25,612 nucleotides of DNA from CAZADA01 sp964636945 (GTDB taxonomy: Bacteria > Pseudomonadota > Alphaproteobacteria > Caulobacterales > Maricaulaceae): contig CAZWVH010000039.1 of the NCBI GenBank assembly GCA_964636945.1, positions 1 to 25,612 of the forward strand, given 5' to 3'. Below are positions 1-8,135 of this stretch, in pieces (position 1 is the first letter of the stretch; every line of letters starts with the position of its first letter). The notes under the pieces are model-generated. The model had not been told where the DNA came from, ran no database searches, and saw nothing but the letters and a program-made list of their open reading frames with translations. The position numbers and the translations under genes are program-made.

Positions 1-3000
1 CCGGCCGCCCACGTTTTTGTGTCCGCCAATGCCGGCTCGGGCAAAACCAAGGTGCTGGTGGACCGGGTGATCCGGTTGCTGCTGGACGGCGCGGATCCCG
101 ACAAAATCGTGTGCATCACCTACACCAAGGCGGCTGCGGCGGAGATGCGCTCGCGCCTGTTCGACCAATTGGGCTCCTGGTCGGTGCTGCCCGACGATGC
201 GCTGACGGCGGAGCTTGCTCGCCTCACCGGGACCCAGGCCCCGCGCGATCTCGCCTCGGCGCGGCGATTGTTCGCCCGGTCGTTGGAAACGCCCGGCGGG
301 CTGAAAATCCAAACCATTCACGCCTTTTGTGAACGTGTATTGCGGCGCTTTCCGCTCGAGGCCGGCGCGCCGGCGGGCTTTGTGGTCATGGACGAGGCCG
401 AGGCCCAGCGCTGCGCCGGCCAGGCGGCCATGCGTGTGGAGCGCGAAGCGTTGCGCGAACCATCATCGCCGTTGCGGGACGCGTGTGACGCCGCCGCGCG
501 GGTCAAGGCCGATGGGGTGGAGCAGATCTATAGCTTTGTCACCCGTCACCGCCGGGCGCTGAGCCAATATCTGCGCGGGTTCTCCGGCATTGACGACGCA
601 AAGCGCGGCCTGTGCGCGCAATTGGGTGTGTCGCCTGACGATACGAGCGAGACCGTGAAGGCGAGCGCCTGGACGGACACTGATGAAACCAAACTGCGCC
701 GGGCCATGGAGGCGCTGCACGCCAGTTCGACCAATGACAAAAAGGCCGGCGACAAAATCGCCAATGCCCTGGCCGCCAGCGGAGCCGCTGACGCGTTCGA
801 ACATTATGTCTCGGTCTTCTTCACCAAAGCCGGCAAACCCGTCACGACGCTCGCCACCAAGCCGGTGCTCGCTGAGAACCCAACGCTCGGCCCGTTTCTC
901 AACGCCGAAGCCGAACGCATTGAGGCCGCCCGCGCCAAGGCCTTCGCGGCCGATGCCGCCCAATTGTCGTGCGCGGTGCTCATGATCGGCCAAGCCTTTG
1001 TCGCTGCCTATGAGGCGCAAAAGCGTGCAGCCAGCGCTCTGGACTTTGCAGATCTGATCGACAAGACCAACGCGCTCTTGTCCGATTCCGACGCTGCGGC
1101 TTGGGTGCTGTATAAGCTCGATGGCGGTGTGGATCATTTGCTGGTCGATGAAGCTCAAGACACCAGCCCCGACCAGTGGGATTTGGTGCATGCGCTCACT
1201 AGCGAATTTCTGTCCGGCGAGGGTGTAGAGGGACGCGCGCAGTCACGCACCGTGTTTGCGGTCGGCGATGAAAAGCAATCCATCTATGGCTTTCAGGGCG
1301 CCGATCCGGCTCAGTTTCTCGCTGTCAGCCAGCGCATCGCCGCCCAATCGCCCGACCGGTTCAAGGGCGTGGCTTTGCCGGTGTCATTCCGATCCGCCCC
1401 GGCGGTATTGCGTGTGGTGGACGCGGTGTTCAGCGCTGAAAATGTGGCCGCGTCTCTCACGCCCACCGGCGACTTGCCCCGCCACCAAGCCTTTCGCAAC
1501 GATTGTGAGGGCGCAGTGGAGTTGTGGCCCTTGATCGAGCCCGCGCCAAAGCAAGACCCCGCCGATCCCTGGTCCTCTTCAGCCCTGCCGGAGGCCGACG
1601 CCGTGGATGCGCCGGTGAAGGGCTCTGCTGATGAACGCCTCGCGCGGTTAGTGGCTCAATCGGTGGCCAAATTGCTCGCCGACGGCGCACTTGTGGGCGA
1701 GCGCTCGAAGGAGGGCTGGCGCCAGCGCCCCGTGCGCGCCGGCGACATCATGATCCTGGTGCGCCGCCGCACGCCGTTGTTCGACACCATCATCCGTCGG
1801 CTCAAGGGCGAGGGCGTTCCTGTGGCGGGCGCAGATCGCATGGTGATGAACCAGCAAACCGCCGTGCTCGATATTCTCGGCGCGGCGCGTGTGGCGCTCT
1901 TGCCCGAGGACGATCTGGCGCTGGCGGAGTTTCTGAAAACGCCATTCTTGCATCCCGTGGCAAGCGCCAAACCGCCCATAGACGACGAAGCGCTGTTCGC
2001 CCTGGCCCATGACCGGCCCGCCACGCTTTACCAAATGCTGATGGAAACCACCGATGAGCGGTTCTTTGAGGCGCGCGATATGGTGCGCGACTTGGTCAGC
2101 CGGGTGTCCCTGGAAACTCCGTTTGCGTTTTTGTCCGGATTTCTGGATCGCGCCAGCGCCACCGGGGAAAGCCATGCCGAGCGCCTATTTGCGCGGCTCG
2201 GCCTTGATGCTGAAGATCCCACCCGCGAGGTGCTCGACCGGGCGCTGCAGCACGCCAAAGCGGGTGCGCCGTCGCTCGAGCGCTTCGTATTGGAGATGAC
2301 GCGGGATGGGGCCGCAGTGAAACGCGATCTCGCCGAACCGGGCGATCAGGTCCGCGTCATGACCGTGCATGGCGCGAAGGGCCTCGAGGCCCCGATCGTG
2401 ATCCTCCCCGACGCGGCCGTGCGCGCGGACGCCCAATTTCCCCGCAAGGATGACGGCATGCGCCTTGATGGCGCAGGCGCGCCGCTCTGGTCGCCGTCCA
2501 AGGCCGCCGATCCGCCAGAGGCGGCAAAATTGCGCCAGGCCGACCGCGATCGCGCCAATGCCGAGGATTTGCGTTTGCTCTATGTGGCCATGACCCGTGC
2601 TCAGGATCGATTGATTGTCTGTGGCGCTGACGGCAATGGCCGCGGCGGGCCGGACAGTTGGCATGGCCGGGTTGCGGCGGGGCTGAGCGCACTCAATTCT
2701 GACCCATTCGCGACGCCAGCCGATGTTCACGCTGCGCGACCTGACGACGAGAACGGTCCGTTGGGCCAGATGGTGGGCGCCCCTCTGACCTATGCGTCTG
2801 TTCCGGCCAGGCCGCGTCATCGCGAGGCGATTGAAGTCCCTGAATGGGCGCGCTCAGCTTTTGCCTCGTCATCGGGGGATCAGCGCCGCGTGTCGCCGTC
2901 GCGACTGGCCATGGCGGACGATACCGAGGCGGCGCCGTCACCCATTGCCGAAGGCGCGCCTGACCGGTTCCGTCGCGGCAATCTGATCCACGGCCTGTTG

Positions 3001-3468
3001 GAGATATTGCCCGACTTGCCGAGGGAGGATCGTCGCGCGATCGGGTTGTCCTGGCTGTTGCGTCAAGGCGTAAACGCGGACACTGCTCGGGACCTGGTTG
3101 GCGAGACGCTGTCAGTCATCAATGATGACCGCTTCGCCAAAGTCTTCGCCCCGTCTTCGCGCGCGGAAGCGGCGATTAGCGGGCGCATTGTCGTCAATGG
3201 AGAGACCGTGACCATTGATGGGCGGGTTGACCGATTGGCGGTCACCAGCGACACAGTTTTGATCGTCGACTACAAAACCAATCGCCCGCCGCCCACACGC
3301 GCTGAGGACGTGGATCCGGCCTATCTGGCCCAGCTGGCGGCCTATCATAAGGTCTTGCGTCAGCTCTATCCTGAGCGAAAGATCGAATGCGCCCTGTTGT
3401 GGACGTTCACGCCAGCGCTCATGTTGATCCCACAGACGTTACTCGATCGGGCCTTAGGACCAACTTGA
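1..3468 (+). CDS. addA: Double-strand break repair helicase-nuclease AddA (5' end cut by window)
   Basis: AddA is the UvrD-type helicase and nuclease subunit of AddAB, which resects double-strand breaks to load RecA. The reading frame is open from base 1, so the true start lies just upstream; only the first few residues are missing because the Walker A motif (NAGSGKT) is at the very beginning. Further superfamily 1 helicase motifs follow in order: TYTKAAAAEM, IHAFCERVLRRFP, LVDEAQDTSPDQW (Walker B), VGDEKQSIYGFQGADP, VSFRSAP, MTVHGAKGLEAP and LLYVAMTRAQDRL. The C-terminal RecB-like nuclease has GNLIHGLLE and the catalytic IVDYKTNR motif. The visible part is about 1155 codons, a normal AddA length. 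The partner addB would be expected just outside the left edge. trxA follows 66 bp downstream on the same strand. Confidence 0.95.
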   Translation, partial: PAAHVFVSANAGSGKTKVLVDRVIRLLLDGADPDKIVCITYTKAAAAEMRSRLFDQLGSWSVLPDDALTAELARLTGTQAPRDLASARRLFARSLETPGGLKIQTIHAFCERVLRRFPLEAGAPAGFVVMDEAEAQRCAGQAAMRVEREALREPSSPLRDACDAAARVKADGVEQIYSFVTRHRRALSQYLRGFSGIDDAKRGLCAQLGVSPDDTSETVKASAWTDTDETKLRRAMEALHASSTNDKKAGDKIANALAASGAADAFEHYVSVFFTKAGKPVTTLATKPVLAENPTLGPFLNAEAERIEAARAKAFAADAAQLSCAVLMIGQAFVAAYEAQKRAASALDFADLIDKTNALLSDSDAAAWVLYKLDGGVDHLLVDEAQDTSPDQWDLVHALTSEFLSGEGVEGRAQSRTVFAVGDEKQSIYGFQGADPAQFLAVSQRIAAQSPDRFKGVALPVSFRSAPAVLRVVDAVFSAENVAASLTPTGDLPRHQAFRNDCEGAVELWPLIEPAPKQDPADPWSSSALPEADAVDAPVKGSADERLARLVAQSVAKLLADGALVGERSKEGWRQRPVRAGDIMILVRRRTPLFDTIIRRLKGEGVPVAGADRMVMNQQTAVLDILGAARVALLPEDDLALAEFLKTPFLHPVASAKPPIDDEALFALAHDRPATLYQMLMETTDERFFEARDMVRDLVSRVSLETPFAFLSGFLDRASATGESHAERLFARLGLDAEDPTREVLDRALQHAKAGAPSLERFVLEMTRDGAAVKRDLAEPGDQVRVMTVHGAKGLEAPIVILPDAAVRADAQFPRKDDGMRLDGAGAPLWSPSKAADPPEAAKLRQADRDRANAEDLRLLYVAMTRAQDRLIVCGADGNGRGGPDSWHGRVAAGLSALNSDPFATPADVHAARPDDENGPLGQMVGAPLTYASVPARPRHREAIEVPEWARSAFASSSGDQRRVSPSRLAMADDTEAAPSPIAEGAPDRFRRGNLIHGLLEILPDLPREDRRAIGLSWLLRQGVNADTARDLVGETLSVINDDRFAKVFAPSSRAEAAISGRIVVNGETVTIDGRVDRLAVTSDTVLIVDYKTNRPPPTRAEDVDPAYLAQLAAYHKVLRQLYPERKIECALLWTFTPALMLIPQTLLDRALGPT

Positions 3469-3493
3469 CCCGTATCCACCGTCTCCATAGCTA
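3465..3493 (+). promoter_or_regulatory. Candidate trxA promoter
   Basis: TTGACC at 3465-3470 and TAGCTA at 3488-3493 are separated by 17 bp, a good fit to a housekeeping sigma-70 promoter. The -35 box overlaps the addA stop codon. It would start transcription near base 3500, about 35 nt before the trxA ATG. Identified by eye only. Confidence 0.4.
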
Positions 3494-3534
3494 TTTGGAC
3501 AACGGATTGCGCTGCAACAACAAAGGAGGCCAAC

Positions 3535-3855
3535 ATGGCCACGACACAAGTCACAGACAGCAGTTTTGAAACCGACGTATTGAGCTCTGAACATCCGGTC
3601 GTGGTCGATTTCTGGGCGGAGTGGTGCATGCCCTGTAAACAGGTGGGCCCAGCGCTGGAAGAGATTGCCGATGAGCTGACCGGTCAGGTCACGGTGGCGA
3701 AGATCAATATTGACGACAACCCACAAACGCCAACCAAATATGGCGTGCGCGGCATTCCCACCTTAATGATTTTCAAGGACGGCCAAGTGGCGGCCACCAA
3801 GGTCGGCGCCATGCCCAAATCACGCATTTTGGAGTGGATCAAAGAGTCGGTCTAA
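3535..3855 (+). CDS. trxA: Thioredoxin 1
   Basis: Small cytoplasmic dithiol reductase that keeps protein thiols reduced and supplies electrons to enzymes such as ribonucleotide reductase. The 106 aa protein has the classical thioredoxin layout: DFWAEWC around residues 25-31, the active-site pair Cys31/Cys34, and the cis-proline loop GIPTL with Pro75. The active site reads WCMPC, whereas most thioredoxins have WCGPC, so the residue between Cys31 and Pro33 is Met instead of Gly. The start is secure: AAAGGAGG lies at 3522-3529, five bases before the ATG. The gene ends 10 bp from the end of the convergent folC. The trxA-folC neighbourhood is common in this group. Confidence 0.96.
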   Translation: MATTQVTDSSFETDVLSSEHPVVVDFWAEWCMPCKQVGPALEEIADELTGQVTVAKINIDDNPQTPTKYGVRGIPTLMIFKDGQVAATKVGAMPKSRILEWIKESV

Positions 3856-3865
3856 ACTGCCTGCT

Positions 3866-5224
3866 TTAACCGGGCGTCGCGCGCGGCGCGGCGCCGCTGC
3901 TCAGCGCCAAAGCCTCGCCCACCAAATGCAGCGAGCCGCAGACCAGCATTCGGCAGTGCGGCTCGTCTGCCAATAGGCGACCGGCTCCGCGCCAGGCGTC
4001 ACTCAATTGCGCCACGCTGGCCGTGGGGGCGTCGACCAGCTCGGCCGCCAGCGCAGCAAGATCATCAGGGTCCCATGATTTTGCACCTGACTGCAGCGGG
4101 ACCGTGATCACGCCGCCCGCAAGCCCGGCGAAGGGCGCGAGAAAATCGTGCGCATTTTTGTTGGCTTGCAAGCCGATCACCAAAATCAGCGGGCGAGGCG
4201 CGTGATCGTTGATATCAGCGATGGCGCGCGCCAAAGCTTGCGCGCCAAGCCCATTGTGCGCGCCGTCAATCCACACTTCCGCATCCTCGCCACGCTCAGT
4301 TTGCACCAGTGGACCATCGGTCAGGCGTTGGAGGCGGCCTGGCCACCGCGCTTGTGTGATCCCTTTGGAGATTGCGTCCTCTGACAATCCCAACCGGCGG
4401 GCGGCGTCAACGGCGACACCGGCATTGAGCACTTGATGCGCGCCAAGTAGGGCGGGGGCGGGAAGATCGAGAACGGCGTCGGCGCATTCATACACCAATC
4501 GGCCATGCTCGGCTAAGGCGCGAAAATCGCTGCCCCAAACTGACAAGTCCGCTCCAACCACATGGGCTTCGGTGACGATTGAAGCGCGCGCTTCACCAAC
4601 CTGAGGGCCGATGATGGCGGGTCGGCCCGGCTTGAGGATCCCGGCTTTCTCCCAGGAGATCTTGGCCAAATCGTCGCCCAGAAACTCTTTGTGGTCCATG
4701 CCCACCGGCGTGATGATGGTGCAGGCCGGCTCAGCAAAGACATTGGTGGCGTCAAATCGCCCACCCAGGCCCACCTCGATCAACGCATAATCAGCCGGAG
4801 TCTCGCTGAAGGCCAACAATGCGGCTGCTGTGGTCAGCTCGAAAAATGTGATCGGCGCGCCGGCGTTCACATCCATGACGCGCTCCAGCAACGCCACCAG
4901 CGCATCGTCATTGATCTGCTGACCTGCGACCACAATTCGCTCAGCAAAGTGCACCAAGTGCGGGGAGGTATAGACGTGACAGGTCTTGTCGTTAGCCTCC
5001 GCCATGGCGCGGATGAAGGCGATGGTCGAGCCCTTGCCGTTGGTGCCGGCCACATGAACGACGGGCGGAAGCTTGTCCTGTGGTCGGCCCAGGCTTTCCA
5101 ATAAACGCAATACGCGCCCCAAGCTGAGGTCGATGGACTTGGGATGGAGTTGGGCAATCCGAGCGAGCGTGTCGTCGAGCGCGTTAATGGGCGCTTTCCC
5201 CTTCTTGGGCCTCATTGGGCTCAT
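3866..5224 (-). CDS. folC: Bifunctional dihydrofolate synthase / folylpolyglutamate synthase
   Basis: FolC joins glutamate to dihydropteroate and then extends the glutamate tail of folates, using ATP. It is a Mur-ligase-like enzyme. Visible signatures are LHPKSIDLSLGRV near residues 27-38, the ATP-binding loop GTNGKGST at about 60-67, the GLGGRFDATNV segment, and DGAHN in the C-terminal half. About 452 aa is normal for the family. The start is uncertain. ATG codons at 5224 and 5215 (encoding MSPM and MRPK) both lie inside the end of accD and lack a strong ribosome-binding site. Family resemblance begins only around residue 13 (INALDD), which is an ATT codon overlapping the accD stop. It is last in the trpA-accD-folC run and probably cotranscribed with it. 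Confidence 0.95.
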   Translation of the reverse strand: MSPMRPKKGKAPINALDDTLARIAQLHPKSIDLSLGRVLRLLESLGRPQDKLPPVVHVAGTNGKGSTIAFIRAMAEANDKTCHVYTSPHLVHFAERIVVAGQQINDDALVALLERVMDVNAGAPITFFELTTAAALLAFSETPADYALIEVGLGGRFDATNVFAEPACTIITPVGMDHKEFLGDDLAKISWEKAGILKPGRPAIIGPQVGEARASIVTEAHVVGADLSVWGSDFRALAEHGRLVYECADAVLDLPAPALLGAHQVLNAGVAVDAARRLGLSEDAISKGITQARWPGRLQRLTDGPLVQTERGEDAEVWIDGAHNGLGAQALARAIADINDHAPRPLILVIGLQANKNAHDFLAPFAGLAGGVITVPLQSGAKSWDPDDLAALAAELVDAPTASVAQLSDAWRGAGRLLADEPHCRMLVCGSLHLVGEALALSSGAAPRATPG

Positions 5225-6140
5225 TGGCAGTCGGATGGGCGGCGTCGTCTTCAGGGTGGTAGGACCCGTTGAGCGATGGCGCGTAGCCCGCCTCTTTTTC
5301 GGGCATCTTCAACAGGATGCGCAGGATGGAGGCGAGCGTCGTCTTCATGTCCGCCCGGTCCACCACACGGTCGACCATGCCCTTGTCAAACAGGTATTCC
5401 GAACGCTGAAACCCTTCGGGCAATTTTTCCCGAATGGTTTGCTCAATCACCCGAGGGCCGGCAAAGCCGATCAGTGCCCCCGGTTCAGCCAAATGCACAT
5501 CGCCCAACATGGCATAGCTCGCCGTCACGCCGCCGGTGGTGGGGTCGGTGAGCACCACAATGTAAGGCAGGCCGGCTTCGCGCAATTGCTGAATGGCGAT
5601 CGTGGTGCGGGGCATTTGCATTAAAGACAGAATGCCTTCTTGCATGCGCGCGCCGCCCGATGCTGTGAACACAACCAAGGGCAAGTGGCGCTCCAGAGCC
5701 GTTTCGGCGGCGCGAATGAACGCTTCGCCGGCGGCTGATCCCAAGCTGCCGCCCATAAACGCGAAGTCTTGGACCAACATTACGGCGTTAACGCCGTCAA
5801 TGGCGCCCACGCCGATGACCATGGCGTCATCACGATTGGTTTTGGCGCGCGCCTTGCGGATGCGATCCACATAGCGCTGTTCGTCCTTGAATCTGAGGGG
5901 ATCACGAGGCGCGGGAGGCAAATCAATTTCTTCCGGGGCGTCGTCGAATGTATAGGCGAAGCGCTCAGCCGGTCCGATGCGGAAATGGTGACCCGCCGGC
6001 GTCACATGGAGGCTCGCTTCGAGGTCCTTATGGAACACCATCTCGCCCGTAATGGGGCACTTCACCCACAGATTGTCGGGCGTGTCCTTCTTTGCGAGCT
6101 TTTTGAGCCCTGGCGGTGTAATGCGTTCCAGCCAGTTCAT
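5184..6140 (-). CDS. accD: Acetyl-CoA carboxylase carboxyltransferase subunit beta
   Basis: AccD pairs with AccA to move the carboxyl group from biotin to acetyl-CoA, making malonyl-CoA for fatty-acid synthesis. The 318 aa protein carries the crotonase-like carboxyltransferase core: GGSLGSAAGEAFIRA, FTASGGARMQEG and DPTTGGVTASYA, then GALIGFAGPRVIEQT. The N-terminal zinc-ribbon region is degenerate: only Cys28 of the usual four cysteines remains, in the context KCPITGEM, and the second pair is replaced by VTPAGHH, one residue shorter. The ATG overlaps the trpA stop by 4 bp (6137-6140), and AAAGGA at 6149-6154 inside trpA serves as ribosome-binding site, so translation is probably coupled to trpA. 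Confidence 0.96.
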   Translation of the reverse strand: MNWLERITPPGLKKLAKKDTPDNLWVKCPITGEMVFHKDLEASLHVTPAGHHFRIGPAERFAYTFDDAPEEIDLPPAPRDPLRFKDEQRYVDRIRKARAKTNRDDAMVIGVGAIDGVNAVMLVQDFAFMGGSLGSAAGEAFIRAAETALERHLPLVVFTASGGARMQEGILSLMQMPRTTIAIQQLREAGLPYIVVLTDPTTGGVTASYAMLGDVHLAEPGALIGFAGPRVIEQTIREKLPEGFQRSEYLFDKGMVDRVVDRADMKTTLASILRILLKMPEKEAGYAPSLNGSYHPEDDAAHPTANEPNEAQEGESAH

Positions 6141-6946
6141 GCCATCAATCCTTTTTGTACGCCCCGCACAGCGTCAGCGAGGGATTCCACCACGCCTAAC
6201 GCCCCGTTTGGCCCCTCGCGCTGCAGCGCCTCCACCACCGCCGAACCGGCGACCACGCCGTCGGCGACCTCGGCGATTGCCGCAGATTGTTCTGGCGTAC
6301 GGACGCCAAAGCCCACAGCTACAGGCAATTTGGCGGCCGCGCGTATCGCTTCGACACCCGACGTCACAGACTGTGCGGTCGCCGAGACCGCGCCCGTCAC
6401 GCCGGTCGCTGATACGTAATATACAAACCCGCTGGCATTTTCGAGCACGAGCGGCAGACGCGACTGATCCGTGGTCGGTGTGGCCAAGCGGATCAGGTGC
6501 AAGCTGTGGGCCGAAAGCGATTGGCGCAACTCACCATCTTCTTCTGGCGGCAAGTCCACCACAATCACGCCATCCACACCTGCTCGCGCGGCGAGCTCGG
6601 CAAATTTTTTATAACCCAGCGCGTGGATCGGATTGGCGTAGCCCATCAATACCAATGGGACCGATAAATGCCGCTCGCGAAAGCTATTGGCCAGCTCCAA
6701 TACGTCACGCAAGCTCGTCTTGGCGTCGAGCGCACGTCGGCCAGCAGCCTCAATGGTAGGGCCGTCGGCTGTGGGGTCGGTAAAAGGAAAGCCCAGTTCC
6801 ACAATATCCGCCCCTGCGCCCGGCAATTGGTCCAGCAGGTGGAAGCTGGTTTCCAAATCCGGATCTCCGCCCATGATATATGGAATAAAGGCGGCGCGGC
6901 CCTCTGAGCGCAAGCGCGCAAAAGTCTCGGCTAGTCGATCGGTCAT
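6137..6946 (-). CDS. trpA: Tryptophan synthase alpha chain
   Basis: TrpA cleaves indole-3-glycerol phosphate to indole and glyceraldehyde-3-phosphate and channels indole to TrpB. The 269 aa length is typical. It has the conserved IPYIMGGDPD start of the TIM barrel, the catalytic pair in DIVELGFPFTDPTADGPTI (Glu50 and Asp61 by position), VDGVIVVDLPPEE, FVYYVSATGVTG, and the phosphate-binding VGFGVRTPEQ and VVAGSAVVE segments. It is followed by accD with a 4 bp overlap. Unusually, trpB is not next to it: vapBC and a helicase gene lie between them, so coexpression of the two subunits must use separate promoters or a very long transcript. Confidence 0.97.
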   Translation of the reverse strand: MTDRLAETFARLRSEGRAAFIPYIMGGDPDLETSFHLLDQLPGAGADIVELGFPFTDPTADGPTIEAAGRRALDAKTSLRDVLELANSFRERHLSVPLVLMGYANPIHALGYKKFAELAARAGVDGVIVVDLPPEEDGELRQSLSAHSLHLIRLATPTTDQSRLPLVLENASGFVYYVSATGVTGAVSATAQSVTSGVEAIRAAAKLPVAVGFGVRTPEQSAAIAEVADGVVAGSAVVEALQREGPNGALGVVESLADAVRGVQKGLMA

Positions 6947-6982
6947 CGCAAAACGGCCATGCTGCGTTGCATCATGAAGCCG

Positions 6983-7011
6983 CTTCTACGCGGCCTGTGG
7001 ACAATTGGCAA
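6983..7011 (-). promoter_or_regulatory. Candidate trpA promoter
   Basis: On the minus strand TTGCCA (7006-7011) and TAGAAG (6983-6988) are separated by 17 bp, about 40 bp upstream of the trpA ATG. Since trpB no longer directly precedes trpA, a local promoter is expected. Visual match only. Confidence 0.3.
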
Positions 7012-7271
7012 ACGCGATCATGGATACGCGAGCGCCAGAACGCGAAGAGTATTGAAATGCCATACCTTCAATTCGGAATAAACGAACGAAAACCAACAAG
7101 TGGCCTGTGCACTCGCTAGAGCGTCGTTCTGACTGAGGATTGGCGCCGATTTATTCATTGCCGAGCGTTTAGCCCAAGCGGCCAACTCGTGGGACAACCA
7201 AGACGCTATGCGCTCGGCGCCGCCACTGAATGAGGATCGTCAGAGAGAATACGTCAACTAAGCCTTACGAT

Positions 7272-7286
7272 GTTCGTAAAATGTTC
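7272..7286 (+). promoter_or_regulatory. Candidate LexA (SOS) box upstream of vapBC
   Basis: GTTC at 7272-7275 and GTTC at 7283-7286 are separated by exactly 7 bp of mostly A/T. This is the direct-repeat GTTC-N7-GTTC operator known for LexA in alphaproteobacteria. It covers TAAAAT (7277-7282), the best -10-like hexamer in this leader, and lies 38 bp before the vapB ATG, where a repressor would block transcription. Eight fixed bases would occur about once per window by chance, so placement is the main support. Confidence 0.5.
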
Positions 7287-7292
7287 TTGGCA

Positions 7293-7313
7293 CTGATACG
7301 CTGATGTATCAGC
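7293..7313. promoter_or_regulatory. Nested inverted repeats, candidate VapBC operator
   Basis: Two perfect inverted repeats share the same bases. CTGATAC (7293-7299) and GTATCAG (7306-7312) are separated by 6 bp, and GCTGAT (7300-7305) and ATCAGC (7308-7313) by 2 bp. They end 11 bp before the vapB ATG. Type II antitoxins with ribbon-helix-helix domains usually bind such repeats to repress their own operon, so this is the natural autoregulatory site. Confidence 0.5.
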
Positions 7314-7324
7314 ATCAACGCATC

Positions 7325-7657
7325 ATGAGGACCACGATCAACATCGATGACGACGTCTTGCGCGCGGCCAAAGACATCGCCGCGGCTCGGGGTCAGCCCT
7401 TGGGCAAAGTGCTGTCGGATCTGGTTCGTCGCGCGCTCACCCAACCCGCGCCGAGCTTAGAAGAGGGCCAGGCGGACTATGAGGCGGGACCCAAATTCGA
7501 CGTGTTTCATGGGATCCATTCGTTTCCAAGCCGGGACGGTCCGCGCGTCACCGTGGAAACGGTCCAATCGTTGGTTGAAGCTGAAGATGATGGGGCGGTC
7601 GCCTTTGCCCGTGGCGACGATGTGTTCGGTCGAGGCGACAAGGCGGAGGACGATTAG
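7325..7657 (+). CDS. vapB: VapB-like ribbon-helix-helix antitoxin
   Basis: Predicted antitoxin that neutralises the adjacent VapC toxin and represses the operon. From the ATG at 7325 it is 110 aa. The N-terminus (MRTTINIDDDVLRAAKDIAA, then LSDLVRRAL) is a ribbon-helix-helix DNA-binding domain over about residues 1-40. The rest is acidic and probably unstructured until bound to toxin. An in-frame ATG at 7304 lies within the inverted repeat and would add seven residues in front of the domain, so I prefer 7325. No strong ribosome-binding site precedes either ATG. The toxin gene begins 5 bp after the stop, as usual for an antitoxin-toxin operon. The pair sits between trpA and trpB, which are normally adjacent, and so looks inserted. 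Confidence 0.8.
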   Translation: MRTTINIDDDVLRAAKDIAAARGQPLGKVLSDLVRRALTQPAPSLEEGQADYEAGPKFDVFHGIHSFPSRDGPRVTVETVQSLVEAEDDGAVAFARGDDVFGRGDKAEDD

Positions 7658-7662
7658 CGGCC

Positions 7663-8094
7663 GTGCGCTATTTGCTCGATGTCAACGTGCTCATCGCACT
7701 GCTCGATAATGGTCACAACGCCCACGCCAAGGCGGCGAATTGGTTTGTGGCGAATGCTGATGGCTGGGCGAGCTGCCCGATCACCCAATTGGGCGTGATC
7801 CGGATCATGAGCCAGCCCTCCTATCCACGCCAGCAAATGGCGCGTGACGTCTGGGAAGCGCTGTCGCTCACGGCCGCAAACACAAACCACGCATTCTGGC
7901 CCGATGACGCGTCATTGCTGGAACACGGCATAGTCGATTGGCGCAAGATCATCGGCCATAGGCAGATCACCGACGCCTATCTACTGGCGCTGGCGGTAAA
8001 GCGTGGCGGCAAACTTGTCACCTTTGACCGCCCTTTGCCGTTGGATGCGGTTTGTGCAGCGACGGGCGAACATGTCATTGCTCTGAAGGCATAA
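7663..8094 (+). CDS. vapC: VapC-like PIN-domain toxin ribonuclease
   Basis: Predicted Mg-dependent endoribonuclease toxin of the PIN family, partner of the upstream antitoxin. It has 143 aa and begins with GTG, with GGAGGA at 7645-7650 as ribosome-binding site. PIN motifs are the N-terminal LLDVNVLIALLD with Asp6, PITQLGVIRI around residue 42, HRQITDAYLLALA with Asp104, and LVTFDR with Asp122. At the usual second acidic position the residue is Gln42 instead of Glu; a TQ pair here occurs in some VapC subfamilies, so this need not mean inactivity. Three acidic residues remain. The RNA target cannot be told from sequence. It ends 41 bp from the end of the convergent helicase gene. Confidence 0.82.
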   Translation: MRYLLDVNVLIALLDNGHNAHAKAANWFVANADGWASCPITQLGVIRIMSQPSYPRQQMARDVWEALSLTAANTNHAFWPDDASLLEHGIVDWRKIIGHRQITDAYLLALAVKRGGKLVTFDRPLPLDAVCAATGEHVIALKA

Positions 8095-8135
8095 GACGAG
8101 ATCGGCGCAGGCGATGCGCACGCCGATGGTGGTTC

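Larger units (their letters stand above)
6947..7324. other. Divergent intergenic region between trpA and vapB
   Basis: About 378 bp without a recognisable gene. It holds the candidate trpA promoter near its left end and the SOS-box-like and inverted-repeat sites of vapBC near its right end. A plus-strand open stretch of about 42 codons ends at 7261 with no good start codon or ribosome-binding site. It might be a remnant of a lost gene, but I cannot identify it. Confidence 0.5.

Noticed and set aside
463..1191. Minus-strand 242-codon open frame inside addA
   Set aside because: Shadow of addA in a GC-rich genome; no motif or ribosome-binding site.
7133..7261. Open stretch of about 42 codons upstream of vapB
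   Set aside because: No suitable start codon or ribosome-binding site and no recognised family; could be a gene remnant but cannot be supported.
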